Source: Synaphobranchus kaupii
Taxonomy: Eukaryota; Chordata; Actinopteri; Anguilliformes; Synaphobranchidae
Assembly (NCBI GenBank): GCA_029718625.1
Contig: CM056391.1
Span: 21,701,305 to 21,765,304 of the forward strand
Reading direction: 5' to 3'
DNA: 64,000 bases
Numbering within the stretch: the stretch's first letter is position 1; every line of letters begins with the position of its first letter. The notes beneath the pieces were generated by a model. It searched no databases, was not told the DNA's origin, and worked only from the letters and a program-made list of their open reading frames with translations. The position numbers and the translations under genes are program-made. Positions 19,563 to 34,290 of the stretch are shown here, piece after piece.

Positions 19563-22500
19563 CCTCTTAATACCAAACGCCCCCTAGCGGTAACGCGGGC
19601 GTTACGGAAATTATTAAATTATACATTTCATTAATTTAATAATATATAATAAACTGCTCACCTCAATATTTTGATTAAATATCCTTAAGATATATCCATT
19701 CCTTCTGGGAAAGTGGTTTTTAAGCCCAAAACGTCGGGATAAAACTTTGTAAATAACGTTGGAAACTCTGACCTAATTCTCAAACGTATTGCAGCTTGAT
19801 GTCACACCATAAACAATGTGCTGGTAAACTGTTCTGCTTAATTGTATTTCACAAAACTTTGGTTTGAAAAATCATTATACCTTTAGGCTTCAAGAAAAAA
19901 TACTTTAAAACTTTCATACGGCTGTACATTATTTTTTTCCAATTTTAAACCGACTTGTGCTTTTTTGCACTTGATTACGACTCGTTCGGCTGTGTTCACT
20001 TTGGCGTTGTGAAACTCAGCCAGTTTCTGGAGTACCAATCCCGTGGCTTAGTATATGTTAGCCAGAGTTGTTTTGAACATGCTTGCAGAGATTTATGCAA
20101 AACCGTCGTCAATTGGGTGTATTTCTTTGACTGATAGCACAATAGGCCTATCTGAAGTGGGAAAAACTGTCTTCCACCCGCCTCCACTCCGAGTATTATT
20201 TGCTTTCCATTGGGTTTTAAAACTGTCTGTCAAATATTCCAGCCAATAGCCAAGACTCTTATCTTTCAAACGAGCCCTCATTCAACACTGTAGCCGTCGT
20301 ATATCAAGGAAATTCTGCCGTGCGTATAAGGAAGTAGCACCCACGCGTAATTATCGAACCAAGATGGCGCAGTGTTTTTACCTTGTAGCGTAGCTCGCTA
20401 CATTCCGTTTAGCAAAGCACAATTAATTAGGTAAGGCCCGCAGTTACATTTTTTTACTTTAGAGTATTTTTGATACAGTTTTTGTGTAGTTATGTCGAGA
20501 TTTTTGAGGCGTTTATCCGTGCACCAAGTGCTAGACGAACTGGATAAGCCAGAAGATGTTTTTGCCGAGGGAGACTCATCCTGTCTCAGTGACGCTGAAT
20601 CCACTGATGACCGAGATGATGTTGCTGACATGTAAGTTGCTTTATCATACTAACAGTGTTATGCTATAAACGCATTGAATTTCGCCATGGCAGGTAACGT
20701 CGTTAGGGCTGGTGGTATTACCGATTTTTCGATATACCAGTGTGAATTCACGCAATGCCATGCGGGTTCGTAATTACATTGTCAACTGTATTTTATTGTT
20801 TTTCATACAATTAATATTACAAATTGCACATTCCAACGGTATGATAAATAATTTATGAAGTAAACTTAGGGTGTATTGTCTGTGTTGACAAACTCGCATG
20901 TGTTACGTGGCGTTGCCAACAACACAGATGTTGTAAGTTTGGCGTAAGCATCGAAGGAAATGTGCAATTTAGCTGCAATGCGTGAATCCCTGTGTTTCTT
21001 CTGTGAAGCTAACTAACCTTATATACTTATGCATAAAATCGGTCCCTCTCAGCTAAATTAATATAGATAGTATTACCTTTACATTGGCAAGCTAGCAAGC
21101 AAAATTACAGGTAACAAGCAGCTAGCTATCTATTTGTGTCTGAGATGAGCTACTAAATCGATTTTTTTGAGTGTGAAATGACTTCTGGAAGTGTTTAGTA
21201 AAGTCATTGTTCCACATGAGTAAATTGTTCTGTATGCAGTACAGAAGGCTGTGCAGGTAAACAAAATGGCAATGTATGCATGGTATGAGGGAGAGAACAT
21301 GATAACATCAGGGAGTACTTGTTTATTATTATTATTGTTGATTGTTGTTGTATAAGGGGGACTAATGGGTATATCAAAATGGTGGACAATTCCATGGACA
21401 GTGTTAGTGGGGTTTGTAATGATGCAGATTGCTCTCCTGAGGGAATGTGTAGTCTAAATGGCTTCTGTATGAATGGTTAAATAATCTCTCCTCACCCTCC
21501 ACCCCCATGTTTTGATCCTTTGCCTTTTTTTGTTTTTAGTTCATTTTTTTTAGCTTTTTGGACCCTGCCATTTCGTACTTTCTTTGTGTAAATACGGTAA
21601 CTTCAGCAATTAGAGGGCAAGGATCTTTTTATTTGTTACAGCAGGGGTGTTTTTATTTTTTATCTAGGAAACTGGTGGACTTTTGATTTTTTATCCACTG
21701 CACTTTTAGTAGTACACCTTAGTGCACTTGTATATAGTTGATATATGTTTGTCATGTATAAAGTTTTGCCTCCTAAAACCCAACCCCAATGTCCCTGTCA
21801 TAGGAGGTGGCAACAGAATAAAGGACAGGACTGGCTAGCAGTAATGTGTAGGGAAGTTTCATACTATTCCCATTATTCATTTGAAAACCTGTTTGCACAT
21901 TCCTGGACTCATTTCTGGCTAATGGGGCTCTAGTGAAATACACAAGATTCACTGTGCTGCTACGTGGGTTTTGACAGCTTTTTGTGACCTCGGGTAGTTA
22001 GTTGTGTAATATGAAGAGCAACAAGAACACGTCTAAAAATAAACTTTTATTGCCAATATTGACAAATTATCTCATTTTTTTGTAAAAACCTAAAAAATAA
22101 ATCATATTGAGACCTTTCTGGAACATTGCCATTTTTGGCACATTTGGCACCATTTGGCACCATTTGGATAAAGAAAAAGGTTCACCTGAAAAAAACCCTG
22201 TAAAATTTGAATGGTTTGAGATATTGACACCAGATTGTTACCAGAGGTAGGCAGCATATTGATGAATCAGATAGAGGAGTCATTTCCTTGATTGCATTTG
22301 TAGCTCCCCAGGTAAAAATTCTTAAACTTGAATGTAGGTACCCGTTTTTTAGTTTTTTATATTTTCTGTACATAAATTGTTGTAGTTAAGTATCAAAAAC
22401 TGGATTTCTATGAGTTCTCACTGCTTAGTCGTAATACTGCAGGTGTCTTCTTTAATAAAAGCCATGAACCATATTTGTACCATTTATAGTTTTTGAGATA

Positions 22501-22567
22501 ACCACCTTTGTTTGTCACTAGTGAAAACAGGCGAAAATTGGCCTATTTTGCCCTCGGTAGGAAGAGG
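19563..22567 (+). mobile_element. piggyBac-like element bounded by TTAA
   Basis: TTAA occurs at both edges (19,559-19,562 and 22,568-22,571). The termini are short inverted repeats (CCTCTT... and ...AAGAGG). TTAA target sites and short termini starting CC are typical of piggyBac. A first-exon-like coding block is at 20,492-20,631. I find no catalytic DDD domain in the 3 kb, so the element is internally deleted or non-autonomous. The remainder is AT-rich with a long 3' UTR-like tail. Confidence 0.7.
20492..20631 (+). pseudogene. piggyBac-type transposase first exon, orphaned
   Basis: From ATG at 20,492 the frame reads MSRFLRRLSVHQVLDELDKP, then a very acidic stretch with SDAESTDDRDDVAD. It runs into a consensus splice donor GTAAGT at 20,632-20,637. 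Basic start, a hydrophobic QVLDEL helix and an acidic tract are usual for piggyBac N-termini. No downstream exon with the catalytic Asp triad was found before the element ends. Homology to piggyBac is inferred from this layout plus the TTAA ends. Confidence 0.55.
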
Positions 22568-23352
22568 TTAAGTATGAAGTTTGGCTTGGTCAAAATCATC
22601 ATACAGTTGAAGTCGGAAGTTTACATGCACTTAGGTTGAAGTCATTAAAACTCATTTTTAACCACTGCACAGATTTCATGTTAGCAAACTATAGTGTTGG
22701 CAAGTCAGTTAGGACATCTACTTTGTGCATGACACTAGTCATTTTCCCAGATCTGATCACAATTCTATTTTAAGAATGTGAAATGTCAGAATAATAGTAG
22801 AGAGAATTATTTATTTCAGCTTTTATTTCTTTCATCACATTCCCAGTGGGTCAGAAGTTTACATACACTCTGTTTGTATTTGGTAGCATTGCCGTTAAAT
22901 TGTTTAACTTGGGTCAAACGTTTTTGGTAGCCTTCCCACAAGCTCATCACAATAAGTTGCAGGAATTTTGGCCCATTCCTCCTGACAGAACTGGTGTAAC
23001 TGAGTCAGGTTTGTTGGCCTCCTTGCTCGCACACGCTTTTTCAGTTCTGCCCACAAATTTTCGATTGGATTGAGGTCAGGACTTTGTGATGGCCACTCCA
23101 ATACCTTGACTTTGTTGTCCTTAAGCCATTTTGCCACAACTTTGGAAGTGTGTTTCGGGTCATTGTCCATTTGGAAGAGCCATTTGCAACCAAGATTTAA
23201 AGGTATACTATGTAGTTTAAGAACAGATAGATGGCAATATTGAGCACGTAGGAGAAAAGGGCTCCCCAAAAATTGCTTATCACGTGTTCTTCTCAGACGC
23301 GCTCGATGACGCACGAGATTTGTGGTGACGTTTCACACATATTTTCTCTGAC

Positions 23353-23910
23353 AGTGGACTCAATACAATTTGCTTTATTGGCATGACAAGACATTGAATC
23401 TGTATTGTCAAAGCATATTGCATTAAAACAGTCGAAGACATACATCTAACTCTGAACAATACAAAACAGCAAAGACTAGAAACGAATGAACAGTAACCAT
23501 ACATGAAAACAACAACTTTTCTTTGATTATGGGTTTAGAAATAATAATGTAAAATAATGAAGTACAATAAAAAATTATAATAATTATCAATAGAAATGAT
23601 AATAATGATGATGAGAACAACACATATGATCTTATAAAGTGAATATAATAAATATAAAATATTTAAATTGGTTTATAATGATCTCTGTCACTCACTGTCC
23701 GTAAGACGATGGCAGGCAGCTATATATTGTGCTGCCAGGTCACAGCACGTCCTCTCCTCTCCTAAGAGGATGGGGAGTTCTTGGATGTCTGTTAATTTTT
23801 TTAATTGAGGGTATCTCTGATTTATTTTGGGAAAGTATTTATTTCTGATTTGATTGTATTTTTCGCATTTTGTGATAAAGTGCCAACTTCGTTGAGATGG
23901 CAATGTTTCT
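23353..23910 (-). mobile_element. 3' end of a non-LTR retrotransposon
   Basis: On the minus strand the open frame 23,903-23,688 gives SQRSWHFITKCEKYNQIRNK, then ILLGEERTCCDLAAQYIAAC. This resembles the C-terminal ends of fish LINE ORF2 proteins, with Cys/His residues after the polymerase. A 3' UTR follows and ends near 23,353 with GTCATGCCAATAAAGCAAAT, which includes an AATAAA signal. The clade (I/Nimb, Tx1 or other) cannot be fixed by eye. Confidence 0.65.
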
Positions 23911-23984
23911 CCTCCCGGAATCTGTTGACTCTATCATGGTCAAGCTGTCCTCTTCCCCTGGCCCTGCCTCGCCCACCACGAACA

Positions 23985-24035
23985 CGATTGTCACTTTGGA
24001 TAAAAGCGTCTGCTAAATAACTGCAATGTAATGTT
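23985..24035 (+). repeat. L2/SINE-type 3' tail fragment
   Basis: CACTTTGGATAAAAGCGTCT then GCTAAATAACTGCAATGTAATG matches the conserved tail of the L2 copies at 6842 and 52,860. Confidence 0.8.
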
Positions 24036-24394
24036 TATGTAATGACTGGCCCTCACCCTTACTCTGGGGCCGCGACCACTGGATGTTGATGGCTACAGAA
24101 TGAACCGAGCAGAATTACAAAATTATGATTTAGAATTATTTTATCAAAATGAACAATGGTCAAATTTACAAAGCAATAGCTCAGATTACTAAGTTAAATG
24201 CTTTGAGCATGTAACTTAGCTAGTCCCCATTTACATGATCAAGGTTTGGTCAAACATGATAAATAGACTATTGTCAACAATAAACAAACATCACGACAAT
24301 AGATAGCCTTAGCTATCGATAGCTGCTATGTTATGGGAAGGATGTGCTTTGTCTTATCTGTTCTGTAGTTACTTCGATGACGTTTCTGTATGCA

Positions 24395-24450
24395 CTTATT
24401 CATGTCACTTTGGATAAAAGCGTCTGCTAAATTACTATAATGTAATGTAG
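24395..24450 (+). repeat. L2/SINE-type 3' tail fragment
   Basis: TGCACTTATTCATGTCACTT then GGATAAAAGCGTCTGCTAAA and an AATGTAATGT end. It is a second copy within the same TTAA-bounded element. Confidence 0.8.
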
Positions 24451-24518
24451 GCTAATGGCCGCTATTTTTATAATGATATTGTTACCTCCTCGGCTGAAAA
24501 CATCTTGCTAATGAGTAA

Positions 24519-24782
24519 GGGCAGAAACATACCTCATGCAAATAGCTACGCGAACGTGGACGCTTCGAGCTACGCAAACAGTTTTTCTTTTGCCATGACA
24601 TTTGTGAAAGACAAACCAAAAGCACAGCTCGAACAAGAAAGTTGTTTACTGTTGTTTCTGCAATAGCGTCCCATGCTGCAATGTTCTGGCTTGTCTTTCA
24701 CAAATGTCATGGCAAAAAAAAAACTGTTTGCGTAGTTCGAAGCGTCCACGTTCGCGTATTTCCGTGAGGCATGTTTCGGTCC
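24519..24782. mobile_element. PIF/Harbinger-like MITE with TAA target duplication
   Basis: Long arms: GGGCAGAAACATACCTCATG at the left and its diverged reverse complement at the right. They continue through CGCGAACGTGGACGCTTCGA and GCCATGACATTTGTGAAAGA, so each arm is about 90 bp. TAA occurs immediately outside both ends (24,516-24,518 and 24,783-24,785). A 3-bp TAA duplication is typical of PIF/Harbinger; the class is inferred from that. Confidence 0.75.
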
Positions 24783-25139
24783 TAAGCTAAAATAAGAGTT
24801 TACCTGGAAGCCTGCCCACATGGCCTGGCCATGTCAATCAAATGAGCAGGAACCGCCCATTCATGACGTTTACACCATTTTAGCAGTTTCTGGCTTTAAA
24901 ATGGCGGCGGGATGTCAACAGCGTAACATTCAAAACATTAACAAAAAAACACTTTGCGAACGATTTATGAGGTAGGAAATACATTCAACATGTTTATTAG
25001 ACCACAAGCACACATACAATGTTTTTTGGGGAGAAAATTTGAATGTAAACAAAGAACGAGTTGTTTACAATGAAACTACATAGTATACCTTTAACTTCCT
25101 GGCTGATGTCTTGAGATGTTGCTTCAATATATCCACCTA

Positions 25140-26845
<1,706 letters not shown>

Positions 26846-26847
26846 GT

Positions 26848-26904
26848 CTCTCTCTCTCTGTCTCTCTGTCACACGCACGCACGCACACACGCACACACAC
26901 ACAA
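26848..26904. repeat. (TC)n/(CA)n microsatellite
   Basis: TCTC runs followed by CACACG/CACACA repeats. Confidence 0.95.
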
Positions 26905-29900
26905 ACTACAATCAGTATAACAATGGGTTCAAGCTGGGATAAACACCTACAGGCACTGACAAATATTCACTGAAAACAATGAAAAACCAATTCACAGATG
27001 AGATGATCAGACATATCACCTCACAGAAACTGAGGCTAGACACAAACGCACACACACGCATACATGAATTAAGTATATGAATGCAAAGTGTACTGTTAAT
27101 GAGATCTGTGCTTAAAAAGGAGGCAGATTCTGTTATTGCTTCACTAAGGATCCGCTCCACACACAAACAGCAGAGCACCTGCTCCTGTCTGCAGTGAGAG
27201 AGAGAGAGAGAGAGGGCACAAAAGACTTAAGTGCTACTGCCACCTACAGTAGATGACCAGTGGAACCTGCATCACCTACATGAAAGAGATATTGCTCCTC
27301 ATCAGACTCACCAAACACCGCAGCAGAGTAACTTGGGATGAGACTGCATGTTCAAGTGTTACATATTGGATCACCTCCAGATCACTAATGACTGTTTGCA
27401 TTGATTGGACGCTCATTCATTAAGAAAAGAATCAAAAGCATTTCTTTTCTCTTAGTGATGCTTATGGAGAGCCCAAGCACCATGCTAAATAAGAGACCAC
27501 TAATAGGAAATAAATTGTTTTCCTCCATGGATCTGAGATAGTGCTGACATCTGCAGCGAATCATTAGGTTAGGAAAAAAGCTAGCTTGCTATTTTTAACT
27601 ATCTTTTGAGCCAATCAAATCTGTTGAAAAGCCCAACCAGAGTCGCAATTACTGCAGTTCTCACAAAGACACTAATCTTATTTAACTTTTTTTTTTACAA
27701 GTGGAAAATACTCAACTTTATATGAAACATGTTGTTTTATTACAAGGTGTTTAGGAATCTTGTCTAATGTAATTATACATACAAAGATTCTGAATTCTAA
27801 CTAAAGATGCTCTAGTCTTCAGCACAGAGCCATGGCCATATTATTTTCACTGTGCATACTAACTGGAGACTTATGATTTTCATGGACAGCTTGCTGACTA
27901 TACAGTAGCTAAGAAGACCATAAAACATCTTGGTTACATTCATCTGTCAAAACTATATTTAACATTTAATTGATATCCTACTCTTTGAGCTACAGTATTC
28001 ACAGTGTAATGGGTCTAAATTAAACATCCCCCACTTCAACAAAACCCCAAAGTACTACAGTATTAAAATAAACAGAAACACAACGGTATAATTCAGCAAT
28101 GTATGAATTCAGCAGTATCTGAACTTGCCGTCAATGTGTATATATTTCCATTGACTTTAACAGTGTCTTGTCCTGAAATACTGTAAATGCAACCATTGAA
28201 AGTAGAAAAGTTAAACATCAGGAGAGTGGGTGTATGATTGATTTGCCAGAGTCTGCTGAACTGGTCTCAATTAGAGAAAGGCTGCAGCGCTCAGGCCTCC
28301 GTCGAGGTAAAGAAGAGAAAGCTCCTGGTATGAAGCCTGCCACCGTGAGGGGTAGAAAGACCTCCCGCTGCCCTATTGGAAGGTTACGGTATCTTGGAGA
28401 GCGGGAACACAAAACAGAATCTTTCAAATGATATCCTTGTTTAGACTGATGATATTTTACAGGAAACACCTATGGCGAATGATAGATTTCCTTCTGGCTT
28501 TATCAGGCATAAAATATCCAGCAGGTAAAAAAAGCCCTTTGAATCTCCACAGGCTGTACTTTGAAGGCAAGTACAAAGGGAAGTTTTCTAAAAAGCACTG
28601 CATCAGCAGGATATAATGAAAAACCCAAGAGAAGCGACTTTGTTTAAGGTTGTGGGATTTCAATAAAGGGGACTTAATGCACTCAATATAAGCCCCTTTA
28701 TGTTAGGGTGTTTTGATCCACATCAAAATGTAACACAAGTTTTCTTCAGCGAATAATCCCCACTCTAAAGCTTCCAGAGTTCACACGCTTGCTGTTAACG
28801 TTAGTTAAATACCAGAGGTAATTGAAATAGCTCGTTAAGAAAAATCCCTGATAATAGTTCAAACACGGGCTATCTGTGCATGTTAATGAGGTCTGGTTGC
28901 ATCCCACTCCCCTTGAGTCTTTTCAATGTCTGATACAGGATCTGAACCAATGTCACGTGTACCCATCAAAATGAACTGGACAAACAAATCAAATAATTTT
29001 TTTCAGATGTCCATAAAATATGTGTGATGCCAGAGTACCAACCAGCGATGTTTAAATGAGAAGTGACCACAATCTAATTTTCAGCAGAGAGCATAATTGG
29101 CTAGTAAAAATAAAATGGCGCAGTACACTAGTGAAAGAAATGCAGGGACATTACAAAAGTGCTGTGTTTGACTGAGGATTCTTCTGTGCCATAAATCAAT
29201 GACCCTGGTGTGGAGTGGCCTACATATTTTATGAAACCATAACCAATCCGCCGCAGCATCCTCACTTTAATGATTTTTAATGCTGTGACATTACGACTTA
29301 TTCGTACATTTAAAAAGAAGAACGATAAAGGGGTCCAAGAGTCCAAACGTACGGTATGTTCAAGCGAAGCGTGAGACAAGTGCATTGAGTTCCAGTTTCG
29401 TGGAGAGAGTTGCATATAAGCACTGCAAAAAATAAACATAAAATATGGATACACTCTTTATGATGAGCACAAGAACACGCAACTATGGTTTCCCACAAAT
29501 ATACATTCTAGACAAAAAAGAAAAAAAAAACCTTCCTTGTGTTTACTGTAATTGGATATCAGCTACAATCGAGGTTCAATGGTTCCAGCCAGGGAGGACT
29601 GTGACTTAAATCCAATAAAAAAAATTTCCTCATGTCTCCCCTTCCCCCTTACCTCTTCCTACAATTATCTAACCAGTAGCAGAAATGCAGTAGAAAATAT
29701 AACCTTAAGATGAAGATGCATTATGTTAATGTGTCAGGCGCATCTTTATTTTTCTGAAAGAATACCCAACCACACACGCACACGCGCGCGCACACGTGCA
29801 CAGCAACAGACAGAGATACACGCGCGCACACACACACATACACACAAAGTGATAAATAATTCATTCCGGGGACTTTTCTGTTGTGTGTCCCTTAACGGCA

Positions 29901-30220
29901 CGAGAGCAGGAGGAGAGCTGACAGCTGTGTCAGTGCAAGAGCTGCAGATCTAACATGACAAGTGACTAACAAGTTTCTCCTGGTCCTCGCCTGCACAAGA
30001 CAATGACACAAAGGTGTGGAGTGACTGTGTCGCCCAGGAAAAAAGAGGAGGAGAGGGAAAGAATAGAAAAGAAACAGAAAGGAAGAAAGGGAGGGAATTC
30101 TTTATCTCCCTTGGAATAATTAGGATCTGTCGGATCATTTCTAAGCTGGTAACTTCTGCTCATTTTACAATGCCCCAGCCTTGTCCCTCTATTCTCCTGC
30201 AGCCCGGCCAAACACGCCCA
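26905..30220. other. Repeat-poor intergenic DNA
   Basis: No transposon signature is seen. Microsatellites occur (AG near 27,197; CA/CG near 29,771-29,847). Blocks near 28,240-28,660 and 29,120-29,400 have mixed composition and could be conserved non-coding DNA, but I cannot compare species. No exon is supported. Confidence 0.4.
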
Positions 30221-30221
30221 C

Positions 30222-30246
30222 CCCCCGCCCCCCCCCCCCCCCCCCC
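30222..30246. repeat. Poly-C tract
   Basis: A C-rich run with interspersed G and A. Similar poly-C tracts occur near 32,550, 47,761, 58,506 and 60,957. Confidence 0.95.
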
Positions 30247-30309
30247 ATCCTTCATCCCCACCACCTCCCCCCTCCTTCAGGCCCAGCGGCCCCCTCCTCT
30301 TTTTCCCTC

Positions 30310-30440
30310 CTCACACTTGCTTGGCCATTCACGCTTGTCCCTAGATCAATATGAGCAATTCTCAGAGAAATACGATGTCTCCATGGCAACCGAGCCACAA
30401 ATTCTGTGCAAAAGCAGTGAGACGGGATAGTGAGATCCTC
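30310..30440. promoter_or_regulatory. Candidate regulatory block with a consensus RFX X-box
   Basis: GTCTCCATGGCAAC at 30,377-30,390 fits the X-box half-site pair recognised by RFX factors (GTNRCC...RGYAAC type) on both strands. It lies in a 130-bp block of balanced composition within AT-rich DNA. RFX factors control ciliary genes and some neural enhancers. Function here is inference. Confidence 0.4.
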
Positions 30441-30990
30441 TAGAGGCCGGCCCAGCCTCTGAGAGGCAGACTGGTCTATCACATGGCAGATACGGCACGG
30501 CGGTTGTCTTTTCATTTAATTACAAGTCTGAGGTCCTGCATTATGGCGCTGTTAACGTGAAAAATACAAAAAGCATTGTTGTCATTGAAATCGGCATCGT
30601 TGTAGTTGTCATTCTCGAAACCAGTGCATTTAATTTTAATTTTGGACAGGGTGAATGACTGTGAATGTGGACAACTGCACTTTGCTAACCATCTCGAAGT
30701 CTTTCTCTTTCCCTGCAGGAAATAGGGGAGTCTGAGCTCAGTCATTCAGCAGCATTCATGGCCAAATCTTCTTTTCTCAATAAAAACGAGGAAATAATAC
30801 AATGCCCTTTTCATTTCCTTAAAACCCCATCAGTTCAATCTGGAGAATGGGGTTTGTGTATGCAATGTAAATGTGAATGTGTTTCATCATGTGGTACATA
30901 CACTTGTGTGCATTTTTGTGAATATGTGCCTTGTGTGTGTGCTTGTCTGAGAGAGGGAGAATATACCTGTGTGTATGTGTGCATACTCTC

Positions 30991-30991
30991 T

Positions 30992-31070
<79 letters not shown>
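30991..31070. repeat. (GT)n microsatellite
   Basis: About 80 bp of GT repeats with a CGCG interruption. The Cys/Val-repeat frames around it are artefacts. Confidence 0.97.
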
Positions 31071-31072
<2 letters not shown>

Positions 31073-31079
31073 GAGTGTG

Positions 31080-32923
31080 CCTGTCTGTTCTGTTGATTGA
31101 TCTGACAGGGAAACACAGAGATATGATTTCTCAAGCCCAGGCCCTATCTCAGTTCCGCAGTGACCTGAGGGAGTTGACATGGATACGAAGCTCTCCTCTC
31201 TTCCCGGAGAGCGAAATGTAGGCCGGGTTCCTTGGAGGAAAGGCTGGACAGGGAGGGACTACATGCAGCTGCCAGCAGTCACTGTCACAGACGGCCGGGA
31301 AATTCGGACCTCGAAACGGAGCTGACAGGTCTCAGATAGGAAGACTTGCATACGTGATCTGTGGATCTGCACACAAAGAACCAGGGAAAGATTGAGGGAA
31401 AAGAGAGGGATAAAAAAAAAACAAAGAAATACAGAGTGAACTGACCACTGCTTTGATGCCCCGTAAGAACAGATGGTGAGGTCATTCATTTAACTACTGA
31501 ACAAATAGGTTTTGCCATGGAACTGTTCAAAAAACTGCAGATCACTGTACTTGAACTCCAAACTGCACTTTAAAAAAAAAAAAATTCAGACAAACATAAA
31601 GTCATGTCCTACAGAACAGGCCTCTTCATGTAGTAGGTTGACTAAGACAATGGAAATGTAACCACTTGACTTATGATTGACTGAAAAAGGTGCAATCTCA
31701 CAGAATACATTTAACCCTGCTAAGGACAGATATTTCTCTGAGGTAGGTCACCTCCATTCACACGGATAGCCGTAACCCAGGTGAAAGTGTGTGAGTCAAG
31801 TCCATCAGACATCCTGGACCTGTTTAGCGAGGTCGTGATACCAGGACAGGCGATTGTGTGGCGATTTCTAATTCTTGACTCAACCCCGATGAGTCAAGCC
31901 TTCTCCTGCCCAGCAGGGGGGGCACAACCTTTTTCAAGTTAAGCCTGTGTAATTCACCTCTTTCTCTCCCACCCTCCAATCTGCTCCCCCACACCACAGA
32001 GCATCCGCCACACGCATCAGCTCTTTCATCCAATAGCATTGTTCCAAATAAAAGTGGGTTCATTGTGACCTGACCTTTTTCCATCTATCATGTAACATGT
32101 TAGCTTGGATGACCCAGCTTCAAAAAATATTCATATCGTTGCTAAATAAAATTAAATGCTGCACAGCACTGTGAGGCCATGACAAGGATCTCCTGCCACA
32201 TAAGCATGGTATTACCAAATTCCGCAATGTACTAAATACAATGCCAAGGTACTGAAGATACTCTACAGTGTAGCGCTACATGTCCTATTACCCTGGGTAG
32301 TGGGAGAGATGTCTAATTCTTCACTACTAAGTATGATAAACACAGATCTGAAGGGCAACATAACAATCCTGGGTGTTTCTTTTGTCATGCAGGGAATCAA
32401 ATTATATTTCCCCCATGCCAAAGCCAGCGGCTATTGCTATAATACTAGAAATCTGAGGTCAATGACCAATGTACCCAATATGCATAGCACACTATTGTAA
32501 ACACTTTCTCCTTCCTCATCCACTCAGCCAAATTGACCTATTGCCTACAACCCCCCCCCCCCCCCCCACAGGGTGTGAACAGGCACGCGTGGCAAAGCCC
32601 TGGCTCTCTGCCCCCTGCCCCCTAGCTATGGACCATTCATCCACATGCCAACCGCTCCCGCAGCCCCTGTCATATTTGTCACAATAACTTTTGTGAGCGT
32701 CTTTAAATGACTCTCACCTGGACTGTCAGGGTCCTCAAAGACACATCCGTCACACGCTTCCTGCAGTCCCTGGCGCCGAGCCAGGGCCGAGCCACTGTCA
32801 CGCTTGACCAGGCTGACGGGAGCTGTTTAGGATCAGGAGACAAAAAAGGAAGGAAAAAAAAACCTTGCAATATATTTGCTTCTAAAAATAAACCCAGCCT
32901 CTCCTCTCTTTCTATCTCTCTCT

Positions 32924-32965
<42 letters not shown>

Positions 32966-33905
32966 GCTCTCTCGCAGTCCTGAGGATATACCTTGTGAGC
33001 TAACATAATAAATTGAAATAAGTAGGTCCATTTAAGTGTTTATTGGCAGATGCACAATTAATTAAGAAAATCTATACTGGCGGCTTCATCTGAGGGGAGG
33101 CAGGTTCAAGGTGTTGTCAGCACACCAAGCTCTCTAAAGGAAGGTTCTGTTGTTTAGGGTAAAATGCATTCTGAGAATCTGATCTGAATTTATATTTTTA
33201 CATCTGAAATGTAGGATGTGGTACATTTAGCATCACCTTGTAATTAATCCTGATGCTACTATCTGGACCATGGTCACCTTTATACATGAATATGGATGAA
33301 GTATTGAATTACACCTCAAATAGAAAATAAATTTGTATGAATGATGAAATGATGGCACTGTGATAACCAATGATTTTTATCCACAGAAAACCACTATATG
33401 AGGTATGGACAGAGTTATAAATACCAGGTATTTAGTCATTAATAGCTGTCTAACCTGAAATAGTCAATTATTTAGAAATTACTGCCAACTATACAGCAAT
33501 TTCTAACATTTTCTTTTAAACCTCATTTCAGCTTTTCAATTGTGTTTCATACTGGTTCAAGTAAAAAATTTTGGTCGTAGTATGCATATTGGGTTTAAAT
33601 GCGATTTTTCAGAGTTCTTAGTAAAACGATTTCCCACGTGATATGATGTATGTTTTTGCGTAATTTGTCGGAGTCGCAATCCGAATGTGCTAGAAGCAGT
33701 TTAAGTTGAGCTGGGTAGCCAAAAGCTGCTTGCTCACCAGGAAACCACTCTTCTTCTTTCAATGTTCCCTCACTGATGCCATGTATTTTTGGATAACAGT
33801 TTACAAAACATTAATTAACAGTTAATTAATGCTTTTATTAGGGCTTATGAATGTTAACTAAGATCAACAAACACATTAATAAATGGTTAATAAAGATTTT
33901 CATGT
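31080..33905. other. Repeat-poor intergenic DNA with microsatellites
   Basis: Poly-C at about 32,550-32,568 and (CT)n at about 32,917-32,970. No transposon edge and no convincing exon are seen. Confidence 0.4.
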
Positions 33906-33913
33906 AAAATACT

Positions 33914-34290
33914 AGGGGCCAGATTTAGAGTTGAGATAAGCATGCGCAAATGGGACTTACTCCCGAAATTCCTCGTAGCTTAAGCTATTTGTGATTCAGA
34001 CATTTGACTTATCCGCTGTTTTAGGCGTCCATCCAGTACACACGAGCCATTACGCGCGCGGGGTGGAGATTTGATGAAAAGGAGGATACGCGTATTCAGA
34101 GTTTAAACTTAATTTTTTTCAGTGCAACTTTGTTGGAAATTAGAATATCATGCCCTGTACCACCCACATTTTGAGATAAGCACCTGCGCAACACAAGTTA
34201 GAATACGGCGTAAGTCAGTCTCGTTAAATCCGCGCAGGAGAGGCACTTAACCGCATGACTTAAGTTGGCCATCTCTGAAATCCGGCCCTT
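33914..34290 (+). mobile_element. PIF/Harbinger-like MITE, both ends present
   Basis: The left terminus GGGGCCAGATTTAGAG pairs with the right terminus CTCTGAAATCCGGCCCTT (inverted repeat RGGGCCRGATTYAGAG). It is about 377 bp and non-coding. Its left half recurs at 7645-7760 and its right half, inverted, at 352-480. The target duplication is unclear for this copy; the other two have TTA outside the terminus. No transposase is present. Confidence 0.72.

Larger units (their letters stand above)
23201..25090. mobile_element. TTAA-bounded (piggyBac-type) non-autonomous element
   Basis: TTAA flanks both sides (23,197-23,200 and 25,091-25,094). The terminal inverted repeat AGGTATACTATGTAGTTT occurs at both ends. 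Insertion into the Tc1 transposase gives an unambiguous boundary, since the coding sequence resumes on the other side. At 1,890 bp it carries a LINE 3' fragment, a Harbinger-type MITE and two L2-like tails, but no transposase of its own. Confidence 0.82.

Noticed and set aside
28234..28616. Consecutive plus-strand frames suggesting exons
   Set aside because: The frames are short, lack consistent splice signals and encode no recognised domain. Conserved non-coding DNA is equally likely.
30758..31221. Cys/Val- and His/Thr-repeat open frames on both strands
   Set aside because: They are translations of the (GT)n microsatellite. The same applies to frames over the repeats at 13,580, 44,770, 55,241 and 62,855.
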